From RGIG4608 sp045651165 (GTDB lineage Bacteria > Bacillota > Clostridia > Oscillospirales > CAG-272): a stretch of 64,000 bases of DNA. Under the pieces are notes generated by a model. The model was not told the origin of the DNA. It did not search any database and saw only the letters and a program-made list of their open reading frames with translations. A program made the position numbers and the translations under genes. This document shows, one piece after another, positions 16,758-26,200 of this stretch. Positions within the stretch are counted from its first letter, which is position 1; each line of letters starts with the position of its first letter. Location of the stretch: the NCBI GenBank assembly GCA_045651165.1, contig JAZRRX010000049.1, positions 1 to 64,000 of the forward strand. Reading direction: 5' to 3'.

Positions 16758-17072
16758 TTATTCTGTTACGGGATCATTTCCTTCGGGAGTTTGTTCTCCG
16801 CCTTCAGGAGTCTGCTCTCCACCTTCGGGAGTCTGCTCTCCGCCTTCGGGAGTCTGCTCTCCACCTTCGGGAGTTTGTTCTCCACCTTCAGGAGTCTGTT
16901 CTCCCTCCGGATCGTTATCAAGAGCAGGAAGCCAAGGAGCTTCTTGAACTTCTTGCCAAGATTTCATAAGATCTTCATTTTCCATTGTTAATACAAATGA
17001 AAGGATTGCACCACCTGCAAGCAAACCTAAACAAATGATAAAGGAAAGCAATCTAAGTAATAAACTTTTCAT
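16758..17072 (-). CDS. Small membrane protein with Gly-Glu-Gln-Thr-Pro-Glu-Gly repeats
   Basis: I do not recognise the 104-residue protein. It has one N-terminal hydrophobic segment (about 5-30, LLRLLSFIICLGLLAGGAILSFVL), a short linker and a tail of six 7-residue repeats (GGEQTPE) rich in Pro and acidic residues. It resembles a membrane anchor with a stiff, charged extension that would reach into the wall. The ATG overlaps the stop of the upstream 1170-residue gene by one base (TAATG), so the two are translationally coupled. The larger protein carries the same repeat, which implies a joint role in the envelope. Confidence 0.75.
   Translation of the reverse strand: MKSLLLRLLSFIICLGLLAGGAILSFVLTMENEDLMKSWQEVQEAPWLPALDNDPEGEQTPEGGEQTPEGGEQTPEGGEQTPEGGEQTPEGGEQTPEGNDPVTE
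16780..16905 (-). repeat. Six tandem copies of a 21-bp in-frame repeat
   Basis: Exactly 6 x 21 bp, each encoding GGEQTPE. Copies differ at a few wobble positions (CTTCGG/CTTCAG, CTG/TTG), so the protein repeat is kept while the DNA drifts. Confidence 0.95.
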
Positions 17073-20000
17073 TAAGCCGCCTCCTCTTCATTATTGTTAT
17101 CTTCAACGCTTGGTGTTTCATCAACACCGGGTGTTTCTTCAACGCCAGGAGTTTCTTCTGGGTTGTTATTGCTATTATTTAATTTGCCAATCAAATCCAT
17201 CACTGTATTAGCAAGATTTTCCATAAATTGTGCGTAGGTAAGCTCATTTGCTTTAATAGCTTCAATTTGAGTCATATATCCGCTTTCGCCATAAAGCATT
17301 GAAGGAGTCATTACCATACTAAACATTTGATTTTTCAAAATACCTTCGACCAATATAGAAGGAATGTTGCCAAGTGATGTGGTTTGCACCATTTGGTCCA
17401 TAGTTGTACCAAGAATCTTCAACAAACCAACAATCTGATCGATTTGAGAAAGATCCATACCACCTAAAGATCCTGTGCCTTCGGGAGTTTGTTCTCCACC
17501 TTCGTTGCCTTCGGTGTTTTCAGTACCCTCAGTACCTTCTGCCCCCTCAGTTCCATCGACAACATCATCAATGGGAAGAGCTTCCCCACCACTCATATTT
17601 TTAATAAGATCAACAATTGTGAAAACAATATCAACAAGCACTGCACTGTCCGCTTCTTTTGCCTCAGTAGTCCAAGCTTCACCAAAGACCATAGTTTCTT
17701 TCATTTTAGCTACAGTAGCTCCTTTATAATCAAAAGCAACGTAGCCTTCTGCTTCGGGATTTGAAGCAAGATAGATTCTATTAGCTAAGTCTTTGCATTT
17801 CTCAGGTTTATTCTCAGCATTACAATATCCATTCAAGGTAGTGTAAAACCATTCGTTATTGATTTCAGTTGAATTATTCTTGCCATCGTTAGCACTAGTT
17901 ATAAGATAGTCAATAAGATCTGTCAAAGGAGAAGCTTTATCAGATGCCTCATCAGTAACAACCAACTGTTTAACCAATCCAGTCAAAGCCTCAGGAATTT
18001 GATTAATATAACTATCAAGATCAACTTCGGGAATTTCGAAGTCAGGAATTGCAACATCAATGTCTAAATCGCCTTCATCTCCTGTATCATCACCACTGCC
18101 CTCGTCACCTTCGCTACCGTTTTCGGCGTTATATTGAACAGGATTTTCTTCGCCTTCGGGAATCTGTTCTCCACCTTCGGGGGTCTGTCCTCCGCCTTCG
18201 GGAATATCTTCTCCTCCTTCAGGTGTAGTCTCACCGCCCAAGAAACCACCCAAGGTATCATCGCCAAGGAAAACGTCAATAAGTGTTTCAAGATTTACAA
18301 AATCAGTATTGCACATATAGATTTTGCCATCAATCACTAATGCCATACAAGCAAGCGATGTGTCTTCATTTGCAATCATGAAAGGCTTTTGAACATTATT
18401 CCAAATCATAAAGTATTTGATAAATGCTCCGATGCCAGAGAATCTAACTTGAAGTTCTTTAGTTATTTCCTCTGCTTCAGTTTTGAATTCTGATACAACT
18501 TGTTCAATTTTAGTTTCCATTTCTTCTACAAGTTGCTCTTTACGTGTATCAAGATATGTTTCGATTTCTTTTTGTTTTTCTTCAAAACCATGTTTCATGC
18601 TATCTATTTCTTCTTGAGTTAAGTCTTTAGTAAGTTCTGCCAACTCAAGTAATTCTTCATCAGATAAGCCTTCAGATTTTTGCTTTTCTTCTAATTCGTA
18701 TATGCGATAGTATGGTAAAGCCTTTAGTTCGTTTTTCAATTCTTCAATTTTGACTTCGGCTTCTTCTTTTATTTCGTTAATTTTATTTTCGATTTCATCT
18801 GTCAACTGTTCCTTAAAATCATTAGCTTTATAAGGCATCAATTTCAAAGAATATGTGAGGTCCATAATGTAGTCATAGATGCTAAATTCAGAAGCTTCTT
18901 CATTGAAAGGAGCTCTCAACTCTTCCCATTCAGCCAACTTGGTTTCCAAAGCAGCTCTATCTTCATCTGACAAATCAGGATTCTCAAGCTTAGTGTTTAT
19001 ATCACTAATTTTTTGATCGATATATGCAATGTATTCAACCTTGCCCGCATCATCCTTTTGAGCAACACCCTTGAACACATTTTGAATAGCATTAATTTCA
19101 TCTGCAGACATTGCCTCAATGCCATTTAATGCTGAAACAATACTATTCACAAACATTTCATAACCCGCTTGGCTATCGGCAGGCATAAGGATTGATCCAA
19201 GATAATCAACACCAAGTGTAAATGCGCCTTCCATAGTAGGACCAAAGAATGAAAGGTGTGAAAGAACTGCAGCATATTCCTTAATCAAATCTTTTTCAGT
19301 TATCAAAGAACCAAGAATAGATGTATCGGAAATTACCTTTGCCAATAATTTGTTTTGAGCAGAAATAACTACTATATCTGTCAAGACACCCATGTCTTGA
19401 AGTATTGTATCTCTACCGTCTTCTCCTTTATAGTTACCAAGAATACTACCATATATGGAGTTCAAAGGATTACTGGGATCGGCCTCTGGAACATCAACTC
19501 TTTCTACAAGATTTACAAGCAAATCTGCCAAGAGTGAAACGGTAACGGGATTTTCTATAATGGCTTCTATATCCCCTCCAATATGTTCTTGTTCTGATTT
19601 GCCCGATGTGATTTCACAAGCGAGTCTAACGGCACGCATCATTTGATCTCTCATAATGTCGTCGGCATAAAGAATTTTTCCATCCACTTCAAGCTTGCCA
19701 CCCACTCTAACAGTCTCGTTAAGCAAATCAATCATTGCCATACTGTCATAAAGCTTATACACGAAGCTTTCTTCATAGGGTGTAACAAGATGCTCGTCAA
19801 CCATTTCTACCATCTGGTATATCTTTGTGTCACTAGCATTTGTTTCTTTAATGCCGTCAGTAACGTTAGAGAGAACGTCCATAGTGTAGAAGAAGCCCAT
19901 CCAACCAATACCAAAAAGAAGGAATCCGCAAACAACACCACAAATTACAGAAATTGCCTTACGTTCACTGCTTTCTTTAAATAAGCCTTCTTTCTTTTTC

Positions 20001-20584
20001 TTCTTTTTCTCAAGCTTAATTCTCTGCTCAACCAATCTCTCGATTTCGTTTTCATCAAGATTATCGTATTCATAAGAATCTATTTCGGGATAGTTAACAG
20101 ACATTTCATTAATAACTGACAAGAATTTTTCTTCATTCTCAGTAAGAGCTTGTTTAAGCATCAACTTCTCTTCTCTAAGAGCCTGCTTCAACGCTCTAAT
20201 TTCTTTTCTGCGTTTTCTCTTAACGATATACTTGTAAGTAAGATTCACGTGAACAATCTTCAAAATCAACAAGATAATTCCAAAAGCAACCACGAAAATC
20301 AACGGTGATAAAAAGGTTGTGAGGAAAGGCAAAATTAAGTCAATCGCATTGGCTATAACGCCCTCAAACTCCGGAACCTTTGATGCAAGCTCCAATTTGC
20401 CAATCCAATCACTTGCAATATTTTGGAAAAGTCCACATATCTGCAATGTGAAAGTAATTATAAATGCAACAAGTATGCTTATAAGTCGCAAAATGTTCTT
20501 AAGCATTGGGTTGCGAAGTGACTTGGCAACATTTCTGACCATTGATATCAAAAAGAACGCCAAGAGTATCCATTCTAATTTCAT
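17072..20584 (-). CDS. Large unknown membrane protein with coiled-coil and PEG repeats
   Basis: I cannot name this 1170-residue protein. The N-terminus has three hydrophobic segments (about 1-115), whose pattern recalls CvpA-family membrane proteins. A charged cytoplasmic-type coil (about 120-205, KRKRRKEIRALKQALREEKL) follows, then a fourth membrane segment (about 212-235, ICGVVCGFLLFGIGWMGFFY) and a long extracellular-type region. That region holds helical and coiled stretches (about 530-720), a PEG repeat block (GGEQIPEGEE, about 782-812), an acidic Asp/Glu-rich stretch and a second PEG copy near 1035. The protein ends in VEETPGVDETPSVE-type repeats. GGAGG precedes the ATG. An envelope or cell-division-related role is possible, but nothing in the sequence proves it. 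Confidence 0.7.
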   Translation of the reverse strand: MKLEWILLAFFLISMVRNVAKSLRNPMLKNILRLISILVAFIITFTLQICGLFQNIASDWIGKLELASKVPEFEGVIANAIDLILPFLTTFLSPLIFVVAFGIILLILKIVHVNLTYKYIVKRKRRKEIRALKQALREEKLMLKQALTENEEKFLSVINEMSVNYPEIDSYEYDNLDENEIERLVEQRIKLEKKKKKKEGLFKESSERKAISVICGVVCGFLLFGIGWMGFFYTMDVLSNVTDGIKETNASDTKIYQMVEMVDEHLVTPYEESFVYKLYDSMAMIDLLNETVRVGGKLEVDGKILYADDIMRDQMMRAVRLACEITSGKSEQEHIGGDIEAIIENPVTVSLLADLLVNLVERVDVPEADPSNPLNSIYGSILGNYKGEDGRDTILQDMGVLTDIVVISAQNKLLAKVISDTSILGSLITEKDLIKEYAAVLSHLSFFGPTMEGAFTLGVDYLGSILMPADSQAGYEMFVNSIVSALNGIEAMSADEINAIQNVFKGVAQKDDAGKVEYIAYIDQKISDINTKLENPDLSDEDRAALETKLAEWEELRAPFNEEASEFSIYDYIMDLTYSLKLMPYKANDFKEQLTDEIENKINEIKEEAEVKIEELKNELKALPYYRIYELEEKQKSEGLSDEELLELAELTKDLTQEEIDSMKHGFEEKQKEIETYLDTRKEQLVEEMETKIEQVVSEFKTEAEEITKELQVRFSGIGAFIKYFMIWNNVQKPFMIANEDTSLACMALVIDGKIYMCNTDFVNLETLIDVFLGDDTLGGFLGGETTPEGGEDIPEGGGQTPEGGEQIPEGEENPVQYNAENGSEGDEGSGDDTGDEGDLDIDVAIPDFEIPEVDLDSYINQIPEALTGLVKQLVVTDEASDKASPLTDLIDYLITSANDGKNNSTEINNEWFYTTLNGYCNAENKPEKCKDLANRIYLASNPEAEGYVAFDYKGATVAKMKETMVFGEAWTTEAKEADSAVLVDIVFTIVDLIKNMSGGEALPIDDVVDGTEGAEGTEGTENTEGNEGGEQTPEGTGSLGGMDLSQIDQIVGLLKILGTTMDQMVQTTSLGNIPSILVEGILKNQMFSMVMTPSMLYGESGYMTQIEAIKANELTYAQFMENLANTVMDLIGKLNNSNNNPEETPGVEETPGVDETPSVEDNNNEEEAA
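18153..18236 (-). repeat. Four degenerate copies of the 21-bp PEG repeat
   Basis: CCTTCGGGAATCTGTTCTCC-type units repeat every 21 bp inside the large membrane protein, homologous to the six copies in the next gene. A further single copy lies near 17478. Confidence 0.85.
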
Positions 20585-20617
20585 ACGTGCCTCCGTATAA
20601 CATTTTTGTATTATTAA

Positions 20618-20629
20618 GGTAATATTACC
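20618..20629. promoter_or_regulatory. Palindrome GGTAATATTACC over a -10 box
   Basis: A perfect 12-bp palindrome contains the -10 hexamer TAATAT of the promoter for the large membrane protein. Its placement suggests a repressor site. Confidence 0.5.
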
Positions 20630-20650
20630 ACAATATGATTAAAATTGCAA
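20622..20650 (-). promoter_or_regulatory. Probable promoter of the PEG-repeat membrane pair
   Basis: TTGCAA, 17-bp spacer, TAATAT on the minus strand, 38 bp upstream of the start codon. Confidence 0.6.
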
Positions 20651-20698
20651 GGGTTAAATTGAAATATTTTAATATATTTATAATAAAAGGGCGAATTT

Positions 20699-21412
20699 TC
20701 AAAAATTTGCTTCTTTAATGTTTCGTTTTATAACAAAAATTTCCTTTGTCATTCTAAAAGCATCTCTCAAAACGTTGACTTTCGACTCTCTGTGATTGAT
20801 TATTTTAGCGGGCATTTCATAAATTTTCAAATTCAATTTTTGCGCCCAAAGTATTACCTCGAGATCAAAAGCAAAATTGTTTGTTTTGCAAAGGGAAAAT
20901 ATTTTTCTGCCCACTTCCCCATCAAACGCTTTAAATCCACATTGAGCATCTGAAATCTTAATTCCACCCAAAAGATTCAAAACTTTGATATAGGTTTTTG
21001 ATGCCAATTTTCTTATAGGAGTATAGCCCTCATATCCGTCTTCATGCTTTGCGCGAGATGCCACGAGCACGGAATGCTCACCATTTTCGATAATTTTTAC
21101 CGCCTCAGCTATCACGTCAACACCATATGCAAGATCGGCATCAGTGAAAATAACAATATCACCGCATGAAGCCATAACCCCGTGTCGCACGGCACATCCC
21201 TTGCCTTGATTTTGAGGATATCCAACAACTTTTACGTTGGGTAAATTTAGATTATTTACTATATCTGCAGAACCATCACGGCTGCCGTCATCAGCAAAGA
21301 TTATTTCATAATCATCACCAAAATTTCGGGACATATATAAATGGAGTTCCTTTGCAGTTTTCTCAATAATTGAACTTTCGTTATACATTGGTATGCATAG
21401 TGAGATTCTCAT
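20699..21412 (-). CDS. Family 2 glycosyltransferase (DPM1/dolichyl-phosphate glucose synthase-like)
   Basis: The 237-residue GT-A enzyme has the nucleotide-sugar site at its start (ISLCIPMYNE, IIFADDGSRDGS), a DxD metal motif (FTDADLAYG) and the acceptor region SDAQCGFKAF...FDLEVILWAQK. It most resembles enzymes that load a sugar on polyprenyl phosphate for wall glycosylation. No C-terminal membrane segments are present. It overlaps the upstream methyltransferase gene by 4 bp (ATGA), so the two are coupled, although no shared pathway is obvious. No strong terminator follows it. Confidence 0.88.
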   Translation of the reverse strand: MRISLCIPMYNESSIIEKTAKELHLYMSRNFGDDYEIIFADDGSRDGSADIVNNLNLPNVKVVGYPQNQGKGCAVRHGVMASCGDIVIFTDADLAYGVDVIAEAVKIIENGEHSVLVASRAKHEDGYEGYTPIRKLASKTYIKVLNLLGGIKISDAQCGFKAFDGEVGRKIFSLCKTNNFAFDLEVILWAQKLNLKIYEMPAKIINHRESKVNVLRDAFRMTKEIFVIKRNIKEANF

Positions 21413-22239
21413 TTTTTCACATCCTTTCGATAAACGAAAATATCTACTTCAACCTCTGTTTCAAGCGAAGTCAGCGCAAGAAGTTTATTCATATCTTTCT
21501 CGCTAGTTCTATAACTGTATGGTGTCATTGAAAAGAGATTTCTAATACTTTCAGGGGAGTCGAGTTTGATTTTATAAAAAACATTATGTTTCTCTGTCAA
21601 AATCATATTTTGGGGCATGTCTGCGCGTTCCTCATTGGTGTAAACGGTGTCATATATTGCATTCTTCAAACCATAAAGATGATTTTTTCCTGCGGTAACA
21701 ACAACCAAAACTCCATCTTGTTTTAATATGCGTGAAAACTCTGTTTCTGCACATGGTGCAAATATGTTTGTAATAGCATCTACGCTCTCGTTTGCAACGG
21801 GAAGCTCATAAATTCCACCTACGCCAAAAACCACATTGGCAATGCCTTGTCTTTTTGCACCTTTGGAAGCGGATATAATCGCCTCTTTAGATAAGTCAAA
21901 TCCGTAAATTTTTGCACCAGTAAGTTGCGCCATACGGTTGGTGTAATAACCCTCACCACAGCCTGCATCAACAACAGTACATTCATCATTCAAATTACTA
22001 AGTATTTCGCACACCTTATCGGCTATTGGTTGATAATATCCAAGATTCAAAAAATCAGTTCTTGAACGCACCGCTTTTTTATCATCTCCCCCCGTAGGTC
22101 TGCCGGGACAGAGATTTACGTATCCTGAACTCGAAATGTCAAAACAATGCCTTTTTTCACCACGACAAAAATAACTTTTTTCGTCCTTATAAAGCGCGTT
22201 TTTACACACCGGACAAATTAAAATATCAGTCAATTTCAT
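21409..22239 (-). CDS. rlmA: 23S rRNA (guanine-N1)-methyltransferase, RlmA family
   Basis: The 276-residue enzyme starts with the family zinc site (ILICPVCKNALYKDEKSYFC with a later CFD) and GYVNLC, followed by a Rossmann SAM-binding domain (VVDAGCGEGYYTNRMA, about 88-103). RlmA enzymes methylate G745 or G748 in helix 35 of 23S rRNA, and the position sometimes affects macrolide response. RlmA(I) and RlmA(II) cannot be told apart here. The start sits after TGGAGAA. A generic SAM methyltransferase is the alternative, but the zinc N-terminus supports RlmA. Confidence 0.82.
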   Translation of the reverse strand: MKLTDILICPVCKNALYKDEKSYFCRGEKRHCFDISSSGYVNLCPGRPTGGDDKKAVRSRTDFLNLGYYQPIADKVCEILSNLNDECTVVDAGCGEGYYTNRMAQLTGAKIYGFDLSKEAIISASKGAKRQGIANVVFGVGGIYELPVANESVDAITNIFAPCAETEFSRILKQDGVLVVVTAGKNHLYGLKNAIYDTVYTNEERADMPQNMILTEKHNVFYKIKLDSPESIRNLFSMTPYSYRTSEKDMNKLLALTSLETEVEVDIFVYRKDVKK

Positions 22240-22333
22240 AAATTCTCCATGTAAAAATATGTTAAATTTTATTTTATACTAAATTTGTGAACTTTTTTTG
22301 AACAATTTTTTACACGATATATATTAATAAAAA

Positions 22334-22369
22334 TTTTAATATTTTTTTATTAATAAAAAAATATTAAAA
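22334..22369. repeat. 36-bp perfect palindrome made only of A and T
   Basis: Two 17-bp arms (TTTTAATATTTTTTTAT and its complement) meet at a central TA in the divergent spacer between rlmA and the QueG-like gene, about 20 bp before the -35 box of the latter. It could extrude as a cruciform or act as a weak bidirectional terminator. Confidence 0.85.
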
Positions 22370-22386
22370 AAATTTGCTGTTTTTAC

Positions 22387-22415
22387 TTGAAATTTTTTAA
22401 TTGTTAGTTTATAAT
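22387..22415 (+). promoter_or_regulatory. Promoter of the QueG-like gene and addBA
   Basis: TTGAAA, 17-bp spacer, TATAAT, 30 bp before the start codon. The next two genes follow within 1 and 12 bp. Confidence 0.8.
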
Positions 22416-22445
22416 TAAAATATAAAATAGCAAATGGAGGGTATT

Positions 22446-23264
22446 ATGTTCGCGTTTATTAAATCAGAGCTTGAAAAATTTAATATAGATCTCGTTTCTT
22501 GTATTTCTCTTAATGAGTGCGAAATAACTCGCCCCTATCTTTTAGAGAAAAAAGGAATAAAAAACGGCTCGGTTATTATTTTCGCAGTTCCCTATTTTAC
22601 ACATCACGAGAATGAAAAAAGTAATATTTCGTGCTATGCAACAAGCCGTGATTATCATATATTTTTTGCCTCACTTTTTGATAATATCATAAGTGAACTT
22701 GAAAAGAAATTCCCCAACAATAAATTCGCAGGATTTACTGATCATTCACCAATAAATGAGATAAAATCAGCTTCAAAAGCTGGTCTTGGAGTTATAGGAA
22801 AAAACCATTTACTTATTACAAAAAAATACTCCTCTTTTGTGTTTATAGGTGAAATAATTACAGATGCCTTGCTTGACACAAACACGACAAGTATTGAATA
22901 TTGTTTAGATTGTGGTCTTTGCTCTTGTGCCTGTCCTGTGGGTATGGATATTTCAAAATGCCTCTCATCAATAACACAGAAAAAGGGCGATTTGGATGAT
23001 AAAGAAATCGAACTTATCAAAAAGCATGATTGTGCTTGGGGATGTGATATTTGTCAAAATGCTTGTCCCCACACTAAAAATGCCATCAAAAATGGCACCA
23101 TATATACCAATGTTGATTTCTTTAAAAATGAACGCACTCCATATCTAAACAGCACAACAATAGACGAGATGAGTGACGAACAATTCTCTATGCGCGCATA
23201 TTCTTGGCGAGGCAAAAACACTATAAAGAGAAATCTTTTAATTCTTGAAGAAAAGGAGAACTAA
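22446..23264 (+). CDS. Double 4Fe-4S protein related to epoxyqueuosine reductase
   Basis: The 272-residue protein has two ferredoxin-type clusters near the middle and C-terminus (CLDCGLCSCACPVGMD at about 157-172, then CAWGCDICQNACP at about 197-209). It also has the N-terminal region of the QueG/DUF1730 family (IIFAVPYF, GLGVIGKNHLLI). QueG reduces epoxyqueuosine to queuosine in tRNA and uses cobalamin. This protein is shorter than classical QueG (about 380) and lacks the HEAT-like tail, so it may act on another substrate. I place the start at 22446, 4 nt after GGAGGG; the ATG 12 nt upstream overlaps that site. First gene of an operon with addBA. Confidence 0.8.
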   Translation: MFAFIKSELEKFNIDLVSCISLNECEITRPYLLEKKGIKNGSVIIFAVPYFTHHENEKSNISCYATSRDYHIFFASLFDNIISELEKKFPNNKFAGFTDHSPINEIKSASKAGLGVIGKNHLLITKKYSSFVFIGEIITDALLDTNTTSIEYCLDCGLCSCACPVGMDISKCLSSITQKKGDLDDKEIELIKKHDCAWGCDICQNACPHTKNAIKNGTIYTNVDFFKNERTPYLNSTTIDEMSDEQFSMRAYSWRGKNTIKRNLLILEEKEN

Positions 23265-23265
23265 T

Positions 23266-26200
23266 ATGCTACATTTTGTTTATGGTCCGATTGGCTCTGG
23301 CAAAACAACCGTCCTTTTAAAGTATCTTGAAAGTGATATAAAGCAAGGTAAAAAGGCGTTTTTTATTGTTCCCGAGCAAGAAACAGTTGCCGTTGAACGA
23401 AAAATTGTTTCTCTTTTTCCTGCTTCTGCTCAACTTAATGTTGAGGTGCTTAATTTTTCGCGTCTTTGCAACAGAATTTTTAGAACTTACGGTGGTCTTT
23501 CATATAATTTTGCAACTAAACCCATAAAGTCCCTTATTATGTGGAACACCTTGCGTGAGCTTTCTCCTATGCTCGAAGAATATAGCGCAACTGACGTCTC
23601 CGATTTTTCTCTTACACAAAAGATGTTATCTGCAACACAGGAACTCAAGGCATATTGTGTAACTCCCCAAAAGCTTGACTCCACCTGTGACAATATAGAT
23701 AAAAGTTCATCTATTTACAAAAAGCTTCGCGATATATCCTTGATATACTCTGCCTATTCAAGCCAACTTAACGAGCATTTCTCTGATAGTGCTGATGACA
23801 TTTCAAAAGCACTTGAGATACTTGATCAAAATAGCTTTTTTAAAGGCGCAAGCGTTTATCTTGACTCGTTTGCGGGCTTTACCAAGCAAGAATTTGAGCT
23901 CATTGCAAAAATAAACGAGCTTTGTGATGAGCTTTATATAACTTTGCCCATTCCCTCTCCAAATGATCACTCAATTCATCTTGAAAGCGTAAAACAAACT
24001 GTTGCAGGGTTAAAAAAGCATCTTGATCAAAAGGATTTTGATGAGGTATTTTTAACCGAAACACACAAAACACGCTCACGAGAGCTTCAATATTTGCAAG
24101 CAAATATTTGGAATTTTGAGGCGGACTGTTATAAGGAAAATAAGGTTAGTGACATATCGACTTATCTTTGTGAAACTCCTTATTCTGAGGCAGAAACCGT
24201 TGCAAGTGAAATTAGAAATGCCACAAAAAATGGCATACGCTATAATGAAATAGCAATTATACTTCGCGATGCAGAAAAATATCGCGGAATTATTGATACA
24301 ACACTTGATAAATTCGGTATTCCTTATTTTATGAGTGAAAAGACCGACCTTATGGTAAAACCACTTACCAAATTCATATTTAGTGCATTAAAAATCAAAG
24401 AAAGCAACTGGAGGGGTGAGAGCGTTATTGCTCACCTCAAATCCGGTTACTGTGACATAGATCCGTTTGAAATTGACATATTTGAGGACTATATTAGCAC
24501 TTGGAATATCAACGGGAACAAATTCTTTGATGGCAAATGGACTATGAATCCCGATGGGTATTCGGCACGTTTGACTGCGCGCGGTGAAAAAATTCTTGTT
24601 ACCGCAAATGCAGTAAAAGATGCCATCACTTCCCCTCTTTCACGCTATTTTGCTATGCTTGACGCTTCCATCAACGTAAAAGAAATGTGTCGAGCAACTA
24701 TCGAATTTTTAAAAGATTCCAAAATAACTGAAAAGGTTAGAATAAGCTGCAATAACTATCTTGAACGTGGAAACAAAAAAGCTGCTGACGAGGATATGAA
24801 GCTCTACACATTAACACTTAATATCCTTTATGACCTAGCTACAGTTTTCGGGGATAAAGAATTTTCTTTTGAAGAATTCTCTTGTGCGCTCTCTCTTATG
24901 TTTTCACAAAGCGACATTGGAACTATTCCCACCTCAGTTGACGAGGTAACTATTGGCTCTGCTTCAATGCTTCGTGCAGATAATATAAAATGTGCCATAA
25001 TAATGGGGCTTAACGAGGGTGAATTCCCTGCCTCAGTTAAGGACAACGGCATATTTACCGATAGTGATAAGGAATTACTCAAAGAACTTGATATTACACT
25101 CTCTGCAGATACAAGTATAAAAACCTCTGAAGAGTTATTCTTCGTTTATCGCGCACTCTCAGTACCAAGTGAAAAATTAATTCTCACTTCAAGTTCTCTT
25201 TCATCCGATGGCGCTTCACAAAGACAATCAATTACTATTGAAAGAGTTAAAAAGCTCTTCCCCTCAATATCGCAAATAAAAGAAAGTACACTCTCTCCAT
25301 TTGACAAAGTATGGAATATTGAGATTGCCAAGGAAGTGTATGCTAAAACTAAAAGCTATAAAAATTCCAATGAGTTTAAAGAAATAATCACCACTCGTGA
25401 GGACTCTGATGGCTTTGAGAAAAAATTAAGTATTCCTCTTGCTCAAAAGCATTGTTCGATTTCACCTGAAATTGTAAATAATCTTTTTGGTAAACGCCTC
25501 TCACTTACTCAATCACGTCTTGAAAAGTATGTTCTGTGTGGATTTGATTATTACTGTTCATACGTTTTGGGACTTCGTGAAAGTAAAAAGGCAGTTTTCC
25601 AGCTTAACGATATCGGTACGTTCATACACTACATTCTTGAAATGTTTATGAAAGATATCACCTCTGATGGAAAGATAAATCTCACCTTAACTGATGAAGA
25701 AATCGACCAAATTCTTCAAAAGAATGTTCGTAATTATCTTTTGGAACTTCTTGGTGAAGATTATGCACTTTCTAACAGAACAAAGCATCTGTTTTTGCGT
25801 TTAAACAAGCTCTCATTCATGATTGCTAAAAACCTTATAAATGAATTCAAGGCAAGTGATTTCTACCCTTCATATTTTGAACTCAAGGTTGGAATGGGTG
25901 ATGACGGCATAAATGCCCTTGAATTTAAACTCAAGGACGGAAGCGTAGTTACTCTGAGAGGAATTGCCGACAGAGTTGATACATATAAAAAGGATGGAAA
26001 TGTATATATCCGTGTTGTTGACTATAAGACAGGAAGTAAGGAGTTCTCGTTTGATGACCTAAAAGATGGTCTTAACACACAGCTTCTTATATATCTCTTC
26101 TCTATTTGTCGTGCGCAAACCGAGAAAACAAAATCAGAATTCGGTTGCGATGATGGAGGTCAACTTTTGCCCGCAGGAATTCAGTACCTTTCATCCAATG

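Noticed and set aside
16780..16905. Regular 21-bp repeats that could suggest a CRISPR array or minisatellite
   Set aside because: There are no spacers, the unit is a multiple of three, the copies encode a constant heptapeptide and differ at wobble positions. It is a protein repeat.
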